Assembly (NCBI GenBank): GCA_021781745.1
Contig: JAJXWH010000048.1
Coordinates: 1-38,365 of the forward strand
Source of the DNA: Bacillota bacterium
GTDB taxonomy: Bacteria > Bacillota > Clostridia > Clostridiales > Clostridiaceae
Reading direction: 5' to 3'
DNA length: 38,365 bases
This document shows positions 15,880-24,017 of the stretch, piece by piece; within the stretch, counting starts at the first letter, position 1, and each line of letters starts with the position of its first letter. A program made the position numbers and the translations under genes. The notes under the pieces were generated by a model that did not search any database, was not told where the DNA came from, and saw nothing but the letters and a program-made list of their open reading frames with translations.

Positions 15880-16109
15880 TTTTTAACCCCTCCTTCATTT
15901 TCAATAAATATTTTATTAATACAATAGATAATAATAGAAGAATCATTGATGGTAGAATATCAATGCTGATAATATTATACTAAAGAATATATATTGGTTT
16001 ATATTAATACGTTTTCTAGCGACTACATGTATTCCATATACTATGATAAGTGTCTCTGGAATAACTCTCAAAAAAATTCTATTCAAGTAAGCCTTAACAT
16101 AATTTTCAT
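15866..16109 (-). pseudogene. Frameshifted small membrane protein gene in front of agrB
   Basis: A GGAGGGG site precedes the ATG at 16109, but that frame stops after eight codons. The next frame reads 'VKAYLNRIFLRVIPETLII' then 'VYGIHVVARKRINI' and a hydrophobic stretch, up to a stop near 15950; a third frame then continues 'PSMILLLLSIVLIKYLLKM' and 'KEGLKN', ending 14 nt inside agrB. One added A in the AAAA run just after the start would open the first part; a second one-base change near 15950-15960 would join the second. The restored product would be about 80 aa with two membrane segments. It could be the damaged start of an Agr-linked sensor, but I do not recognise it. Confidence 0.5.
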
Positions 16110-16357
16110 ACCCCTCCTAATAAAAAATGTATTTCTACCAATTATACCCCTTACAATATTTTACTTACTCCTAATGTAGCTTATTATTCTTCATTTATTT
16201 TATAATTCCTCCTTTTTAAAACTTTATTTACTTATTTTTTTACATATTACAATTAATCTCAAAAGATAAATTTTGCGTTCTATTTTTTATTTTAATCGAT
16301 TCAAGCATCCTAGGCTAGTTCTCTCATATTCTAGCCCATTATAGAATGGTTCTTTAA

Positions 16358-16400
16358 AACAACAAAAACTACAACCAATTATTTAAATTGGTTGTAGTTT
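16358..16400 (-). terminator. Terminator after tRNA-Arg
   Basis: Minus strand AAACTACAACCAATT pairs with AATTGGTTGTAGTTT (16366-16400), followed by TTGTTGTTTT. It begins 4 nt past the tRNA 3' end. Confidence 0.85.
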
Positions 16401-16404
16401 AATT

Positions 16405-16479
16405 TGGTACTCCCAGCGGGAATCGAACCCACATCTATCCCTTAGGAGGGGATTGTTCTATCCATTTAACTATAGGAGC
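16405..16479 (-). tRNA. tRNA-Arg, anticodon CCT
   Basis: A 75-nt tRNA including an encoded CCA (16405-16407). The anticodon stem ATCCC/GGGAT encloses the loop CTCCTAA, giving anticodon CCT. The T arm contains GGTTCGATTCC. Acceptor GCTCCTA pairs with TGGGAGT (two G-U pairs). Confidence 0.95.
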
Positions 16480-16611
16480 ATATATTTAATAATTTAATGT
16501 AATCCTTGCATGGGTTACTCATAAATTTTATTATAATTATTTATTATTGTCAAATTAATATTTATTTTATTAAGAGTACTTCCATAAATCTATCTATTAG
16601 TTATTAAAGCG

Positions 16612-16652
16612 ACGTAAGAAATAACTTCGTCAAACCTTTTCAATTTGACGAA
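16612..16652 (-). terminator. Terminator of the MFS/ABC-F operon
   Basis: Minus strand TTCGTCAAA (16644-16652) pairs perfectly with TTTGACGAA (16626-16634), followed by GTTATTTCTT, a weak U-run. It lies 32 nt past the ABC-F stop. Confidence 0.65.
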
Positions 16653-16683
16653 TTTATTATGCTCTCAAGGTGTATTAATAGTT

Positions 16684-18585
16684 TTAGTTAAAGTATTCCT
16701 CCATCAACTGCTCAAGCACCTGTTGCATTGTTAATTTATCATTGTATAAAATATTCACTTTCTCATAATCATTACAATTCTCATTAATTTCCTCTTCTAT
16801 TACTTTTAATCTTTCTTCTAATTCTTCTATTCCCTTTTCTAATCTTTGCTGTTTAAATTCATTCTTATTTGCTTTTTCAGGCTTAGATGATTTTTCTTTT
16901 TTAGCTTTTTCTACCTTCTTTTCTTTATTAGCATTAATGGATTGCTGTACCGTCATTGTACTTTTAAATTGAGATGATTTTTCTTTATAATATTCATAGT
17001 TACCATCATAAGAAATCAAGTTTCCTTGAGATAATTCTACAACTCTTCCTGCTATACTATTTATAAAGTATCTATCATGGGATACAAATAAAAGTGTACC
17101 TTCAAATTCCTTTAAAACTTCCTCTAATTCTTCTCTTGAATCTATATCTAAATGATTTGTCGGTTCATCTAAAATTAAGAAGTTTATTTCATTATACATA
17201 AGCATAGCCAGCTTAAGCCTGCTTCTTTCCCCTCCAGAAAGAGTTCTAACCTTTTTAAATACCATTTCTCCGAAGAACATGTATTTTGCTAGATATTCTC
17301 TAGCTTTTCCCTCCGTCATTACTATATCTTCTCTAAAATAATCTAGTATAGTCTTATTTTCATCTTTAAAGTTTATATTTTGAGGAAGATATCCGAGTTT
17401 TACAGAAGTTCCGAGAGTTGCCGTTCCGCTGTCTGCATTAATTTCTTCAAGCAAAATCTTAATTAATGTGGATTTCCCGCAACCATTTTGCCCTATCAAT
17501 GCTACACTTTCTTTATTTCTTACTAATAAATCAGCTCTATTAAAAAGAACTTTTTCACAGTACCTTTTACATAACTCCTTAACTATAACCACATTATCCC
17601 CTGATCTTTCTCCTAAATTTGCATTTATGCTCATATTAGCTCTTTCCAAAACTGGCTTATCTATTCTTTCAAGTTTATTCAACAGCTTTTGCATGCTTGC
17701 TGCTCTTGTAAAGAATTTCTCATTATCACCTCTTGCTCCCCAATCTCTTAATCGTGCAATAGACTGCTCTATAGCTTTAATTTTTTTCTGTTGTTCTATA
17801 TACGCATCCATTTGAAGTTTAAGCTGTCTTTCTTTTTCGGTAACAAATGCTGTATAGTTTCCAGCATAGGTTTTTGAAACCATATCTTCTATCTCAATAA
17901 TCTTTGTAACAACAATATCTAGAAAGTATCTATCATGAGATACTATTATAACTATGCCTTTATACTCTTTAAGGTATGCTTCAAGCCATTCCATAGTTTC
18001 TAAGTCCAAATGGTTAGAAGGCTCATCTAATAGTAATATATCTGGATTTTGGAGCAGTATTTTTCCTAAAACTACTGTAGTTTTTTCGCCTCCGCTTAAC
18101 TCCGAAAATAACTTGCTTCTAAATTCCTCACTAATTTTAAGCCCAGCACAAACTTTACTTAATTTTTCCTCTTTTTCATATCCACCTAAACCTTCATAAA
18201 GGATTTGCAGCTTAGAATAGTTGCTTAAGAGCTTTTCCATATTGCCCTCATTTGCTTTTGAAAGTTGTGCTTCTAAATCTTCTAATTCTTTTTGTAGACT
18301 ATCTACCTTTTCAAAAGCTGTATTTAATACATCTATTACCTTAAAGTTACTTGGATATGCTGGCATCTGTTCAAGATATCCTAACGTAGAATTCTTTTTA
18401 ATGGATATGGTACCATTTTCATAACCCTCAAGTCCCATTATTATTTTCAATAGAGTACTTTTACCGCATCCATTTTCTCCTACAATTCCTACCTTTTCAG
18501 AGGTCTGTACTTCAAACGTTATATCCTCTAAAACCATATTTGCTCCATAATATTTTTGTAATTTATTCAAAGCTAATTCTATCAT
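16684..18585 (-). CDS. ABC-F family ATPase (ribosome-associated, possible antibiotic protection)
   Basis: 633 aa from the ATG at 18585 (GGGGGAA site); the longer frame to 18627 has no ribosome site. Two ABC domains and no membrane segment: first Walker A G36-ENGCGKST, signature LSGGE (163-167), DEPSNHLD (187-194); second Walker A at 365-373, signature at 449-453, DEPTNHLD (473-480). A charged linker of about 85 residues lies between them, and a Lys/Glu-rich C-terminal coiled coil follows from about 545. ABC-F proteins bind the ribosomal E site; one group dislodges antibiotics. The start lies inside the last codons of the MFS gene (23-nt overlap), so the two are coupled. The exporter partner and the attenuator-like leader favour a resistance role, but a housekeeping factor is possible. 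Confidence 0.88.
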   Translation of the reverse strand: MIELALNKLQKYYGANMVLEDITFEVQTSEKVGIVGENGCGKSTLLKIIMGLEGYENGTISIKKNSTLGYLEQMPAYPSNFKVIDVLNTAFEKVDSLQKELEDLEAQLSKANEGNMEKLLSNYSKLQILYEGLGGYEKEEKLSKVCAGLKISEEFRSKLFSELSGGEKTTVVLGKILLQNPDILLLDEPSNHLDLETMEWLEAYLKEYKGIVIIVSHDRYFLDIVVTKIIEIEDMVSKTYAGNYTAFVTEKERQLKLQMDAYIEQQKKIKAIEQSIARLRDWGARGDNEKFFTRAASMQKLLNKLERIDKPVLERANMSINANLGERSGDNVVIVKELCKRYCEKVLFNRADLLVRNKESVALIGQNGCGKSTLIKILLEEINADSGTATLGTSVKLGYLPQNINFKDENKTILDYFREDIVMTEGKAREYLAKYMFFGEMVFKKVRTLSGGERSRLKLAMLMYNEINFLILDEPTNHLDIDSREELEEVLKEFEGTLLFVSHDRYFINSIAGRVVELSQGNLISYDGNYEYYKEKSSQFKSTMTVQQSINANKEKKVEKAKKEKSSKPEKANKNEFKQQRLEKGIEELEERLKVIEEEINENCNDYEKVNILYNDKLTMQQVLEQLMEEYFN

Positions 18586-19795
18586 TTTTGATTCCCCCAA
18601 TATTCTCTTTATTTTTGTGCTTTGCAAGCTTTAGCATTAGAAACATTATTGCTGGGATATATAGTAATGCTATAATTCCAAATGTCATTGAAAATCCTAT
18701 CTTTTCTGATAATAATCCAAACAAAGGAAATATACTTATCATAAATATACTGAAATACAAACTATCAAAGGATAGTATTGTTGCCCTATATTCTGATGGT
18801 ATCCTTGAATTTATATAATCACTAAAAATGGTATAAGCTAGACCTCCTGTCATTGAAATTAAGAGGAAAAATACTATAGATAATCCTTTCTTAAAAGCTA
18901 ATCCCATTAACGAAAATATATTTATTAGTGATACACATATCAAAGTTCCTTTTAGATTTAATATTCCTTCGAGCCTATAGGCATATTTTGAACTTACTGC
19001 TTCAATTAAACTGCTCACTGCACATATTATTGCAATAATAGTTCTTGAATAGTTCATATCTGAAAAATATTGTTGGCTATAGAAAAATACTGTTGTCTGA
19101 AGACTTGCCAACAAAGATGAAAATAAAATTAAATATAGAACCGCTTTTTTCTTTTTCAGTACCTTCCCACTAACAAATAATTGAGATAATAATAAATTTC
19201 CAGGACGCTTTTCTTCATGTTCTTTTGGGACTGGCGGTTCACTAAATCCAAACCCTGAAATTAAAGCTGCTACCTGTATGATTGTTCCAAATATATATGC
19301 ATATAAAAACTTTACATCTGCTAAAATTCCTCCAATTAAGACTGCTATTCCCTGTCCAATTGACATAACAGAAGCTAAATTCCCCCATACCTTTTTATAT
19401 CTTCCTTCTTCTCCCAGCTCTTTGAGACTATCATAAACCAAAGCCTCTCCAGCTCCTGAGTTTAAGTTCATAGCCGCAGCACTTAATACAAAGGCAAAGG
19501 CAAATCCCCAAAATCTGTTTGATATAATCATAAGAATACAAGAAATTATACTCATAATTCTTCCGACAATTACGCTAAATTTCTTTCCATACAAATCTGC
19601 AATAGCACCCGTAGGTAATTCAAAAAGCACACTAGCTACATGATATATAGATTCTATGATCCCTATTTCAACCAATGACATTCCTTTAAAGCCTAAATAT
19701 AAAACCCATATAGCTGAAGTAATATTCAGTTGCAACAAGAAGCTATATATATAACTAACTGAAATATTTCGTTTTAATTTTTTATTAATATTCAT
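18563..19795 (-). CDS. MFS exporter, drug-efflux type
   Basis: 410 aa with about 12 membrane segments. Motif A between TM2 and TM3 reads 'GAIADLYGKKFSVIVG'. The N-terminus is 'NISVSYIYSFLLQLNITSAI', a pattern common in clostridial multidrug efflux permeases. TTTGGAGG precedes the ATG. It is the first gene of a two-gene operon with an ABC-F ATPase. Upstream is a long hairpin followed by a U-run (19834-19904) and a short ORF that spans its 5' arm. The substrate cannot be deduced from sequence. Confidence 0.85.
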   Translation of the reverse strand: MNINKKLKRNISVSYIYSFLLQLNITSAIWVLYLGFKGMSLVEIGIIESIYHVASVLFELPTGAIADLYGKKFSVIVGRIMSIISCILMIISNRFWGFAFAFVLSAAAMNLNSGAGEALVYDSLKELGEEGRYKKVWGNLASVMSIGQGIAVLIGGILADVKFLYAYIFGTIIQVAALISGFGFSEPPVPKEHEEKRPGNLLLSQLFVSGKVLKKKKAVLYLILFSSLLASLQTTVFFYSQQYFSDMNYSRTIIAIICAVSSLIEAVSSKYAYRLEGILNLKGTLICVSLINIFSLMGLAFKKGLSIVFFLLISMTGGLAYTIFSDYINSRIPSEYRATILSFDSLYFSIFMISIFPLFGLLSEKIGFSMTFGIIALLYIPAIMFLMLKLAKHKNKENIGGIKNDRISFE

Positions 19796-19833
19796 TTTTT
19801 AAATCCTCCAAAATCTCTACTCTTAATTTTTTG

Positions 19834-19904
19834 CAAATAAAATAAGCCTTTTCTAATAATTTTTTAGTACTAAATAACTAGAAAATTATTAGAGAAAGAC
19901 TTAT
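19834..19904 (-). terminator. Terminator-like hairpin in the leader of the MFS/ABC-F operon (candidate attenuator)
   Basis: On the minus strand ATAAG-TCTTTCT-CTAATAATTTT pairs with AAAATTATTAG-AAAAGG-CTTAT (about 22 bp with one bulge), followed by TTTTATTTG. It ends about 40 nt upstream of the MFS start, so transcripts must pass it to reach the genes. It could also terminate some upstream transcript, but the nearest minus-strand gene upstream already has its own terminator at 20025-20058, so a leader attenuator is more likely. Confidence 0.55.
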
Positions 19905-19920
19905 GGAAGAAAGGCGTCAT
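19870..19920 (-). CDS. Possible 16-aa leader peptide of the MFS/ABC-F operon
   Basis: ATG to TAG, peptide MTPFFHKSFSNNFLVI, spanning the 5' arm of the hairpin. Ribosomes stalled here would stop the terminator from forming, the logic of known antibiotic-sensing leaders. Weakness: no ribosome binding site is visible before the ATG. A TATAAT about 30 nt upstream could give a nearly leaderless transcript, but it lacks a clear -35. Confidence 0.3.
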   Translation of the reverse strand: MTPFFHKSFSNNFLVI

Positions 19921-20024
19921 TATTTTGTTAATATTTAAATTTATTATACATTAAAAGTTTTCGTATACTTTATAATATATTTAAGTAAATCAAATATTAA
20001 AACTAATCAATATAGAATAAACAC

Positions 20025-20058
20025 AGCAAAAAAGGATTCAAGTATAAACCTTGAATCC
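20025..20058 (-). terminator. Terminator of the 48-aa gene
   Basis: Minus strand GGATTCAAG (20050-20058) pairs with CTTGAATCC (20034-20042), followed by TTTTTTGCTG. It lies about 60 nt past the small gene. Confidence 0.8.
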
Positions 20059-20118
20059 TATAAAATCTTTATTTATTAGAATTTAAATATTATAAATTAA
20101 CTAACTCAAAGATATAGA

Positions 20119-20265
20119 TCATGGATTTATAGCATAGTCGGTATTTATTCTAAAAAAGGACGCACTTCTCCCGTCAAAAGCTGAAATAGCTGTTTTTGTA
20201 AAAGAACTGCTAGATATCCATTGCTTATTTAAAATAAATTCAATAGTACCAACTATATTAGCCAT
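20119..20265 (-). CDS. Unrecognised 48-aa protein
   Basis: A short ORF with a strong AAAGGAGGG site 6 nt before its ATG and its own terminator downstream. The peptide starts MANIVGTIEFILNKQWISSS and continues with 'AFDGRSASFFRINTDYAINP'. It has no membrane segment or Cys and reads like a small beta-strand-rich soluble protein. Ribosome site, clean boundaries and terminator argue for a real gene. No family is recognised. Confidence 0.6.
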   Translation of the reverse strand: MANIVGTIEFILNKQWISSSSFTKTAISAFDGRSASFFRINTDYAINP

Positions 20266-20325
20266 AATCTACCCTCCTTTAATAAAATATTAATTTAATT
20301 ATACCCTAATCTCTGGAAAATTACA

Positions 20326-20379
20326 ACAAAAAAAATAGATGATACTAAAGTACAATTATATTCTTACTTTAATATCATC
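20326..20379 (-). terminator. Terminator of the P-type ATPase gene
   Basis: Minus strand GATGATATTAAAGTA (20365-20379) pairs with TACTTTAGTATCATC (20338-20352; one G-U), followed by TATTTTTTTTGTTG. Confidence 0.9.
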
Positions 20380-20455
20380 AATTGCAATAATACTTTCCTT
20401 AAAATGATACTTAAAATTCATTTTAAACATTAACACTACAAATAGCTTCTCATTT

Positions 20456-22843
20456 TTAAATAGTTTTGACCTTATATTTTTTGTTAACTTTAATTCTAAA
20501 AATATCTACTATTTTGGTAATTAAAGGGCTTGATAATACTATTACAGCCAAAGATATTGCCCAATCTTTAAGTGGTATTACTGATAAATTGAATATATAT
20601 CTTCCAATAGGAGTTAAGAATGCAAGCACTATAACACCAAACATCATAAAACATAATCCAGTTTTAAAGCTAGTTAATGGTCTTGCAACTCTAAATAGTA
20701 CTACCATACTAATACCTGCAAACATTAGTACCGCTAAAGTTCTGCTGTACTCCATTGGTAAGTTAAATTGCATTGATGCTATAAATGTCATAAGCGTAAA
20801 CAAAGCAATTAGTATCCCATTTGGAATACTCACAGTTAGTATTCTAGTTAGAAATCCTTTCTTAACGCCTCCCGTACTAGGCAGTAAAGCTAGAAAGAAT
20901 GATGGAATTCCTATAGCACAGCTTCCCACTAATGATAATTGTATTGGAAGTATAGGAAATTCTATAAACAATATTGAACATACAAATGAAAGAATTATAC
21001 AAAAAACTGTTTTGGATAGAAATAATTCTGAAACTCTCTCCAGATTATTAATTTGTTTTCTACCCTCTTCAAGAACCTTAGGAAGTGCTGCAAAATCTGA
21101 CTTCATTAATACCAGCTGTGCTACAGCTTTAGTTGCGTCAGATCCATTTGCCATTGCTATTCCACAGTCTGATGATTTTAATGCAAGTACATCATTTACC
21201 CCATCACCTGTCATTGCTACAGTATGACCCATTTCTTGAAGTGATGTAACTATCTTCTTCTTTTGGTGTGGAGTCACTCTTCCAAAAATAGTAGTATTAT
21301 TAATTAGGTCCTTTAATTTTTCATCATCTTCTGGCAATTCTCTTGCATCAATGTATTTTTCCCAGTTCTTAACTCCTGCTCTCCTTGCAACTTCCGAAAC
21401 TGTAACTGGACTATCTCCAGAAATAATTTTTACATTTACTCCCTGGCTATCAAAATATTCTAACACTTCTGGAGCTGCTTCCCTTATAATATCCTCAATT
21501 AATATTAATGCGACGCTTTCTATACTGCCATTTAATTTTTCATTTAGCCTATTATTAAGTTTTGCTAGTAATAAAACTCTTTTCCCTTTTTTAGCTTCTT
21601 CTTTAACTAATCCCTCAATAAAATGGTATTCCTTATTTAATATTATTTCTGGTGCACCAAGAATCCATGTCCCAAGTTCTTCGAAAGTAATCCCACTCCA
21701 TTTTCTTTTTGATGAAAAAGCAATTTTATCTATAACCTTTATACTTTTATCATATTCTGTATACTTTGCTAATATAGCCTTTTGTGTTGGATTGTTGCTT
21801 GGAAGATTATTGATTAGTGCAGCTAATATGTTATCTATCTCTTTTGAATCTCTTGAACTAATACTTTTAACTTCAGATAATCGTAAATCACCTTGCGTTA
21901 ACGTACCTGTTTTATCTAAACAAAGTACATCAACTCTTGCCAAAACTTCTGTAGCACATAATTCTTGTACTAAAGTATCATACTTAGATAGTTTTATAAT
22001 TGAAACTATAAATGTCGCACTCGTTAATAACACTAGCCCTTCAGGTATCATTCCAACAATACCTGATACTGCACCAATAGATGCTTCCTGCCATGTATAT
22101 CCTGGAATTCTCAATTGAGTTACTATTAATAGTAACGATAAAGGTGGCACAATCCATATTATTACTTTAAATATTTTATCAATAGCTGCTTGTAACTCTG
22201 AATTAATTATTTTAAATTGTCTTGCTTCTTCAGCTAGAGTTGAGGAGTATGTCTCTTTACCAACCTTAGTAACTACTGCATAACCGTCTCCAGAAACAAC
22301 AAAACTTCCAGACATTAAGTCTTCTCCAGAATGTTTTGAAATTGCATCAGCTTCTCCAGTCAGCATTGACTCATCTACTTCTAACCCATTGCTATGCAAT
22401 ACTTCTCCATCAGCTAATATCTGCATTCCGGTTTCCAAATAAATCACATCATCAAGTACAATTTCTTCAACCGAAATATCTTTTATCTCTCCATTCCTAA
22501 GGACTTTTGCATGAGCCATACTTATAACAGATAATCTTTCTAATGTGCGCTTAGCCTTGACCTCTTGAATAACACCAATTAATGTGTTTACTATTATTAC
22601 ACCAACAAAGATAGCGTTTTTAAAAGATCCAGCTAAAATAATCACTGCTGCAAGCATGAAATTTATTGCATTAAATTTTGTAAATAGATTAGCCCTAATT
22701 ATCTGAGGTATAGTTCTTGAAGGTGTTTTAGGGATATGATTTACTTTTCCTTCTTTGACCCTTTTCTTAACTTCATCGGATGTTAAGCCTACTATTTGAT
22801 CATCCTTCTTCTCCTGAATATTTAATTTATTATTTAAATTCAT
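20456..22843 (-). CDS. Cation-transporting P-type ATPase, CtpE-like
   Basis: 795 aa. Actuator motif L161-TGEA165, phosphorylation motif D310-KTGTLTQ, hinge T545-GDGVNDVLALK; membrane segments at about 60-95, 225-290 and six near the C-terminus. There is no N-terminal metal-binding domain and no CPx motif, so it is not a heavy-metal pump. The M4 site 'GMIPEGLVLLTS' and the following 'LVQELCATEVLARVD' resemble mycobacterial CtpE, for which Ca2+ transport has been reported. Ca2+ is therefore the best guess; Mg2+ or another cation is possible. It is a single gene with a GGTGGGAG site and a strong terminator, divergent from plsC. Confidence 0.85.
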   Translation of the reverse strand: MNLNNKLNIQEKKDDQIVGLTSDEVKKRVKEGKVNHIPKTPSRTIPQIIRANLFTKFNAINFMLAAVIILAGSFKNAIFVGVIIVNTLIGVIQEVKAKRTLERLSVISMAHAKVLRNGEIKDISVEEIVLDDVIYLETGMQILADGEVLHSNGLEVDESMLTGEADAISKHSGEDLMSGSFVVSGDGYAVVTKVGKETYSSTLAEEARQFKIINSELQAAIDKIFKVIIWIVPPLSLLLIVTQLRIPGYTWQEASIGAVSGIVGMIPEGLVLLTSATFIVSIIKLSKYDTLVQELCATEVLARVDVLCLDKTGTLTQGDLRLSEVKSISSRDSKEIDNILAALINNLPSNNPTQKAILAKYTEYDKSIKVIDKIAFSSKRKWSGITFEELGTWILGAPEIILNKEYHFIEGLVKEEAKKGKRVLLLAKLNNRLNEKLNGSIESVALILIEDIIREAAPEVLEYFDSQGVNVKIISGDSPVTVSEVARRAGVKNWEKYIDARELPEDDEKLKDLINNTTIFGRVTPHQKKKIVTSLQEMGHTVAMTGDGVNDVLALKSSDCGIAMANGSDATKAVAQLVLMKSDFAALPKVLEEGRKQINNLERVSELFLSKTVFCIILSFVCSILFIEFPILPIQLSLVGSCAIGIPSFFLALLPSTGGVKKGFLTRILTVSIPNGILIALFTLMTFIASMQFNLPMEYSRTLAVLMFAGISMVVLFRVARPLTSFKTGLCFMMFGVIVLAFLTPIGRYIFNLSVIPLKDWAISLAVIVLSSPLITKIVDIFRIKVNKKYKVKTI

Positions 22844-23075
22844 TAAAATTCTCCCACCTATGTAAATTGTGTATATATGCTACTTCATAGAATTAATCAG
22901 TATAATATATATTATACATATTTTAATATTATTTTCCCCATTTATTTTTCTTAATTTTAAATTAATTTTATCCAAATTTTAATCTACACCTAATCTTTTT
23001 ATTCTTTTAATATAGTAAATTTTGTATTATACTGGTTAGTGTAAAAATTAATATATTAAGGATGTGTAATTTTTA

Positions 23076-23789
23076 ATGATAAGGACTATATATTTTTATC
23101 TCTGCTTTGCATTAAGCTTACTTTTTTCTTCTATACATAGAATTAAAATAAAGATATTAACTAATAAAGGCGATATAAAAAAAAGAGCAGAGTATATTCA
23201 TAAGGTAAGCCACTCTTGGGCTAAATTCATAATGAAAGCAGCCGGCGCAAAAATTAACATTATAGGTCTAGAGAATATTCCAAAAAATCAAACGGTATTA
23301 TTTGTTTCTAATCATCAAAGTAACTTTGATATTCCACTACTATTAGGCGCTATTGATGTTCCAAAAGGATTCATTGCCAAAAAGGAACTTGAAAATTGGC
23401 CTATTATTAGTACTTGGATGAGATATATTAATTGCATTTTTATGGACAGATATAACTTAAGAAAATCTGCTGAATCAATAGTTGAAGGTGTAAATTTATT
23501 AAAATCTGGTTATTCAATGGTAATTTTTCCTTCAGGACATAGAAGTAAAGGTAAATCCATAGATGAATTTAAAGGTGGCAGCTTTAAACTTGCTACAAAA
23601 TCAAAATGTCCAATAGTTCCAATAACTATAAATGGAACATATAAATTATTAGAAGAAAACAATAACAGAATTAAAGGAGCAACTATAGAATTAATAATAC
23701 ATACTCCGATAAATGTTGCCGATTTAAACAAGGATGAACTAGACAACCTTCCTAATACTGTTCATTCTACTATAATTAACGCATTATAA
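23076..23789 (+). CDS. plsC: 1-acyl-sn-glycerol-3-phosphate acyltransferase (PlsC family)
   Basis: 237 aa. PlsC enzymes add the second acyl chain to lysophosphatidic acid at the membrane to make phosphatidic acid. Block I is N79-H80-QSNF-D85 (HX4D catalytic dyad), block II 'IFMDR' at 121-125, block IV 'CPIVPITING'. Block III, normally FPEGTRS, reads F151-P-S-G-H-R-S: the conserved Glu is Ser. The N-terminus is hydrophobic and would act as an anchor. AAGGATGTG precedes the ATG at a long distance. The Glu change may mean altered acceptor specificity. Confidence 0.85.
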   Translation: MIRTIYFYLCFALSLLFSSIHRIKIKILTNKGDIKKRAEYIHKVSHSWAKFIMKAAGAKINIIGLENIPKNQTVLFVSNHQSNFDIPLLLGAIDVPKGFIAKKELENWPIISTWMRYINCIFMDRYNLRKSAESIVEGVNLLKSGYSMVIFPSGHRSKGKSIDEFKGGSFKLATKSKCPIVPITINGTYKLLEENNNRIKGATIELIIHTPINVADLNKDELDNLPNTVHSTIINAL

Positions 23790-23803
23790 CGCTTGCTAAT
23801 ATA

Positions 23804-23850
23804 AAATGGGCTGCCTATAGTTTAAAGGTAGCTCATTTCATGTATTATTT
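23804..23850 (+). terminator. Terminator after plsC
   Basis: AAATGGGCTGCCT (23804-23816) pairs with AGGTAGCTCATTT (23826-23838; two mismatched or wobble positions), followed by CATGTATTATTTT. Confidence 0.6.
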
Positions 23851-23898
23851 TACATAATTATTTTTGAATAATATTTATAATTTATAAATATAATATTT

Positions 23899-23928
23899 TT
23901 GACATAGTTTTATCTCCTGTGTTATAAT
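23899..23928 (+). promoter_or_regulatory. Strong sigma-A promoter of the DEAD-box helicase gene
   Basis: TTGACA (23899-23904), 18-nt spacer, TATAAT (23923-23928). The leader would be about 80 nt, which is long enough for cold-responsive control known for such helicases (inference). Confidence 0.8.
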
Positions 23929-24017
23929 TAACTCATTTGACTTATAGATAAAACTTTACTATTAGTTATTAAAATAAAATTTAATTAATTTTAAAATAAA
24001 AGAAACGAGGATATTTA

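Noticed and set aside
15994..16179. Plus-strand 61-codon ORF rich in hydrophobic residues
   Set aside because: It is antisense to the decayed gene in front of agrB and has no ribosome site; its hydrophobicity is explained by AT-rich DNA.
16110..16250. Possible agrD or other small ORF upstream of the decayed agr gene
   Set aside because: The only ORF with a ribosome site nearby encodes seven residues (MKNNKLH) and has no AgrD features.
20466..22118. Two long plus-strand ORFs (253 and 255 codons) opposite the P-type ATPase
   Set aside because: They are antisense to a gene with all P-type ATPase motifs, have no ribosome sites, and their composition is that of complementary-strand codons.
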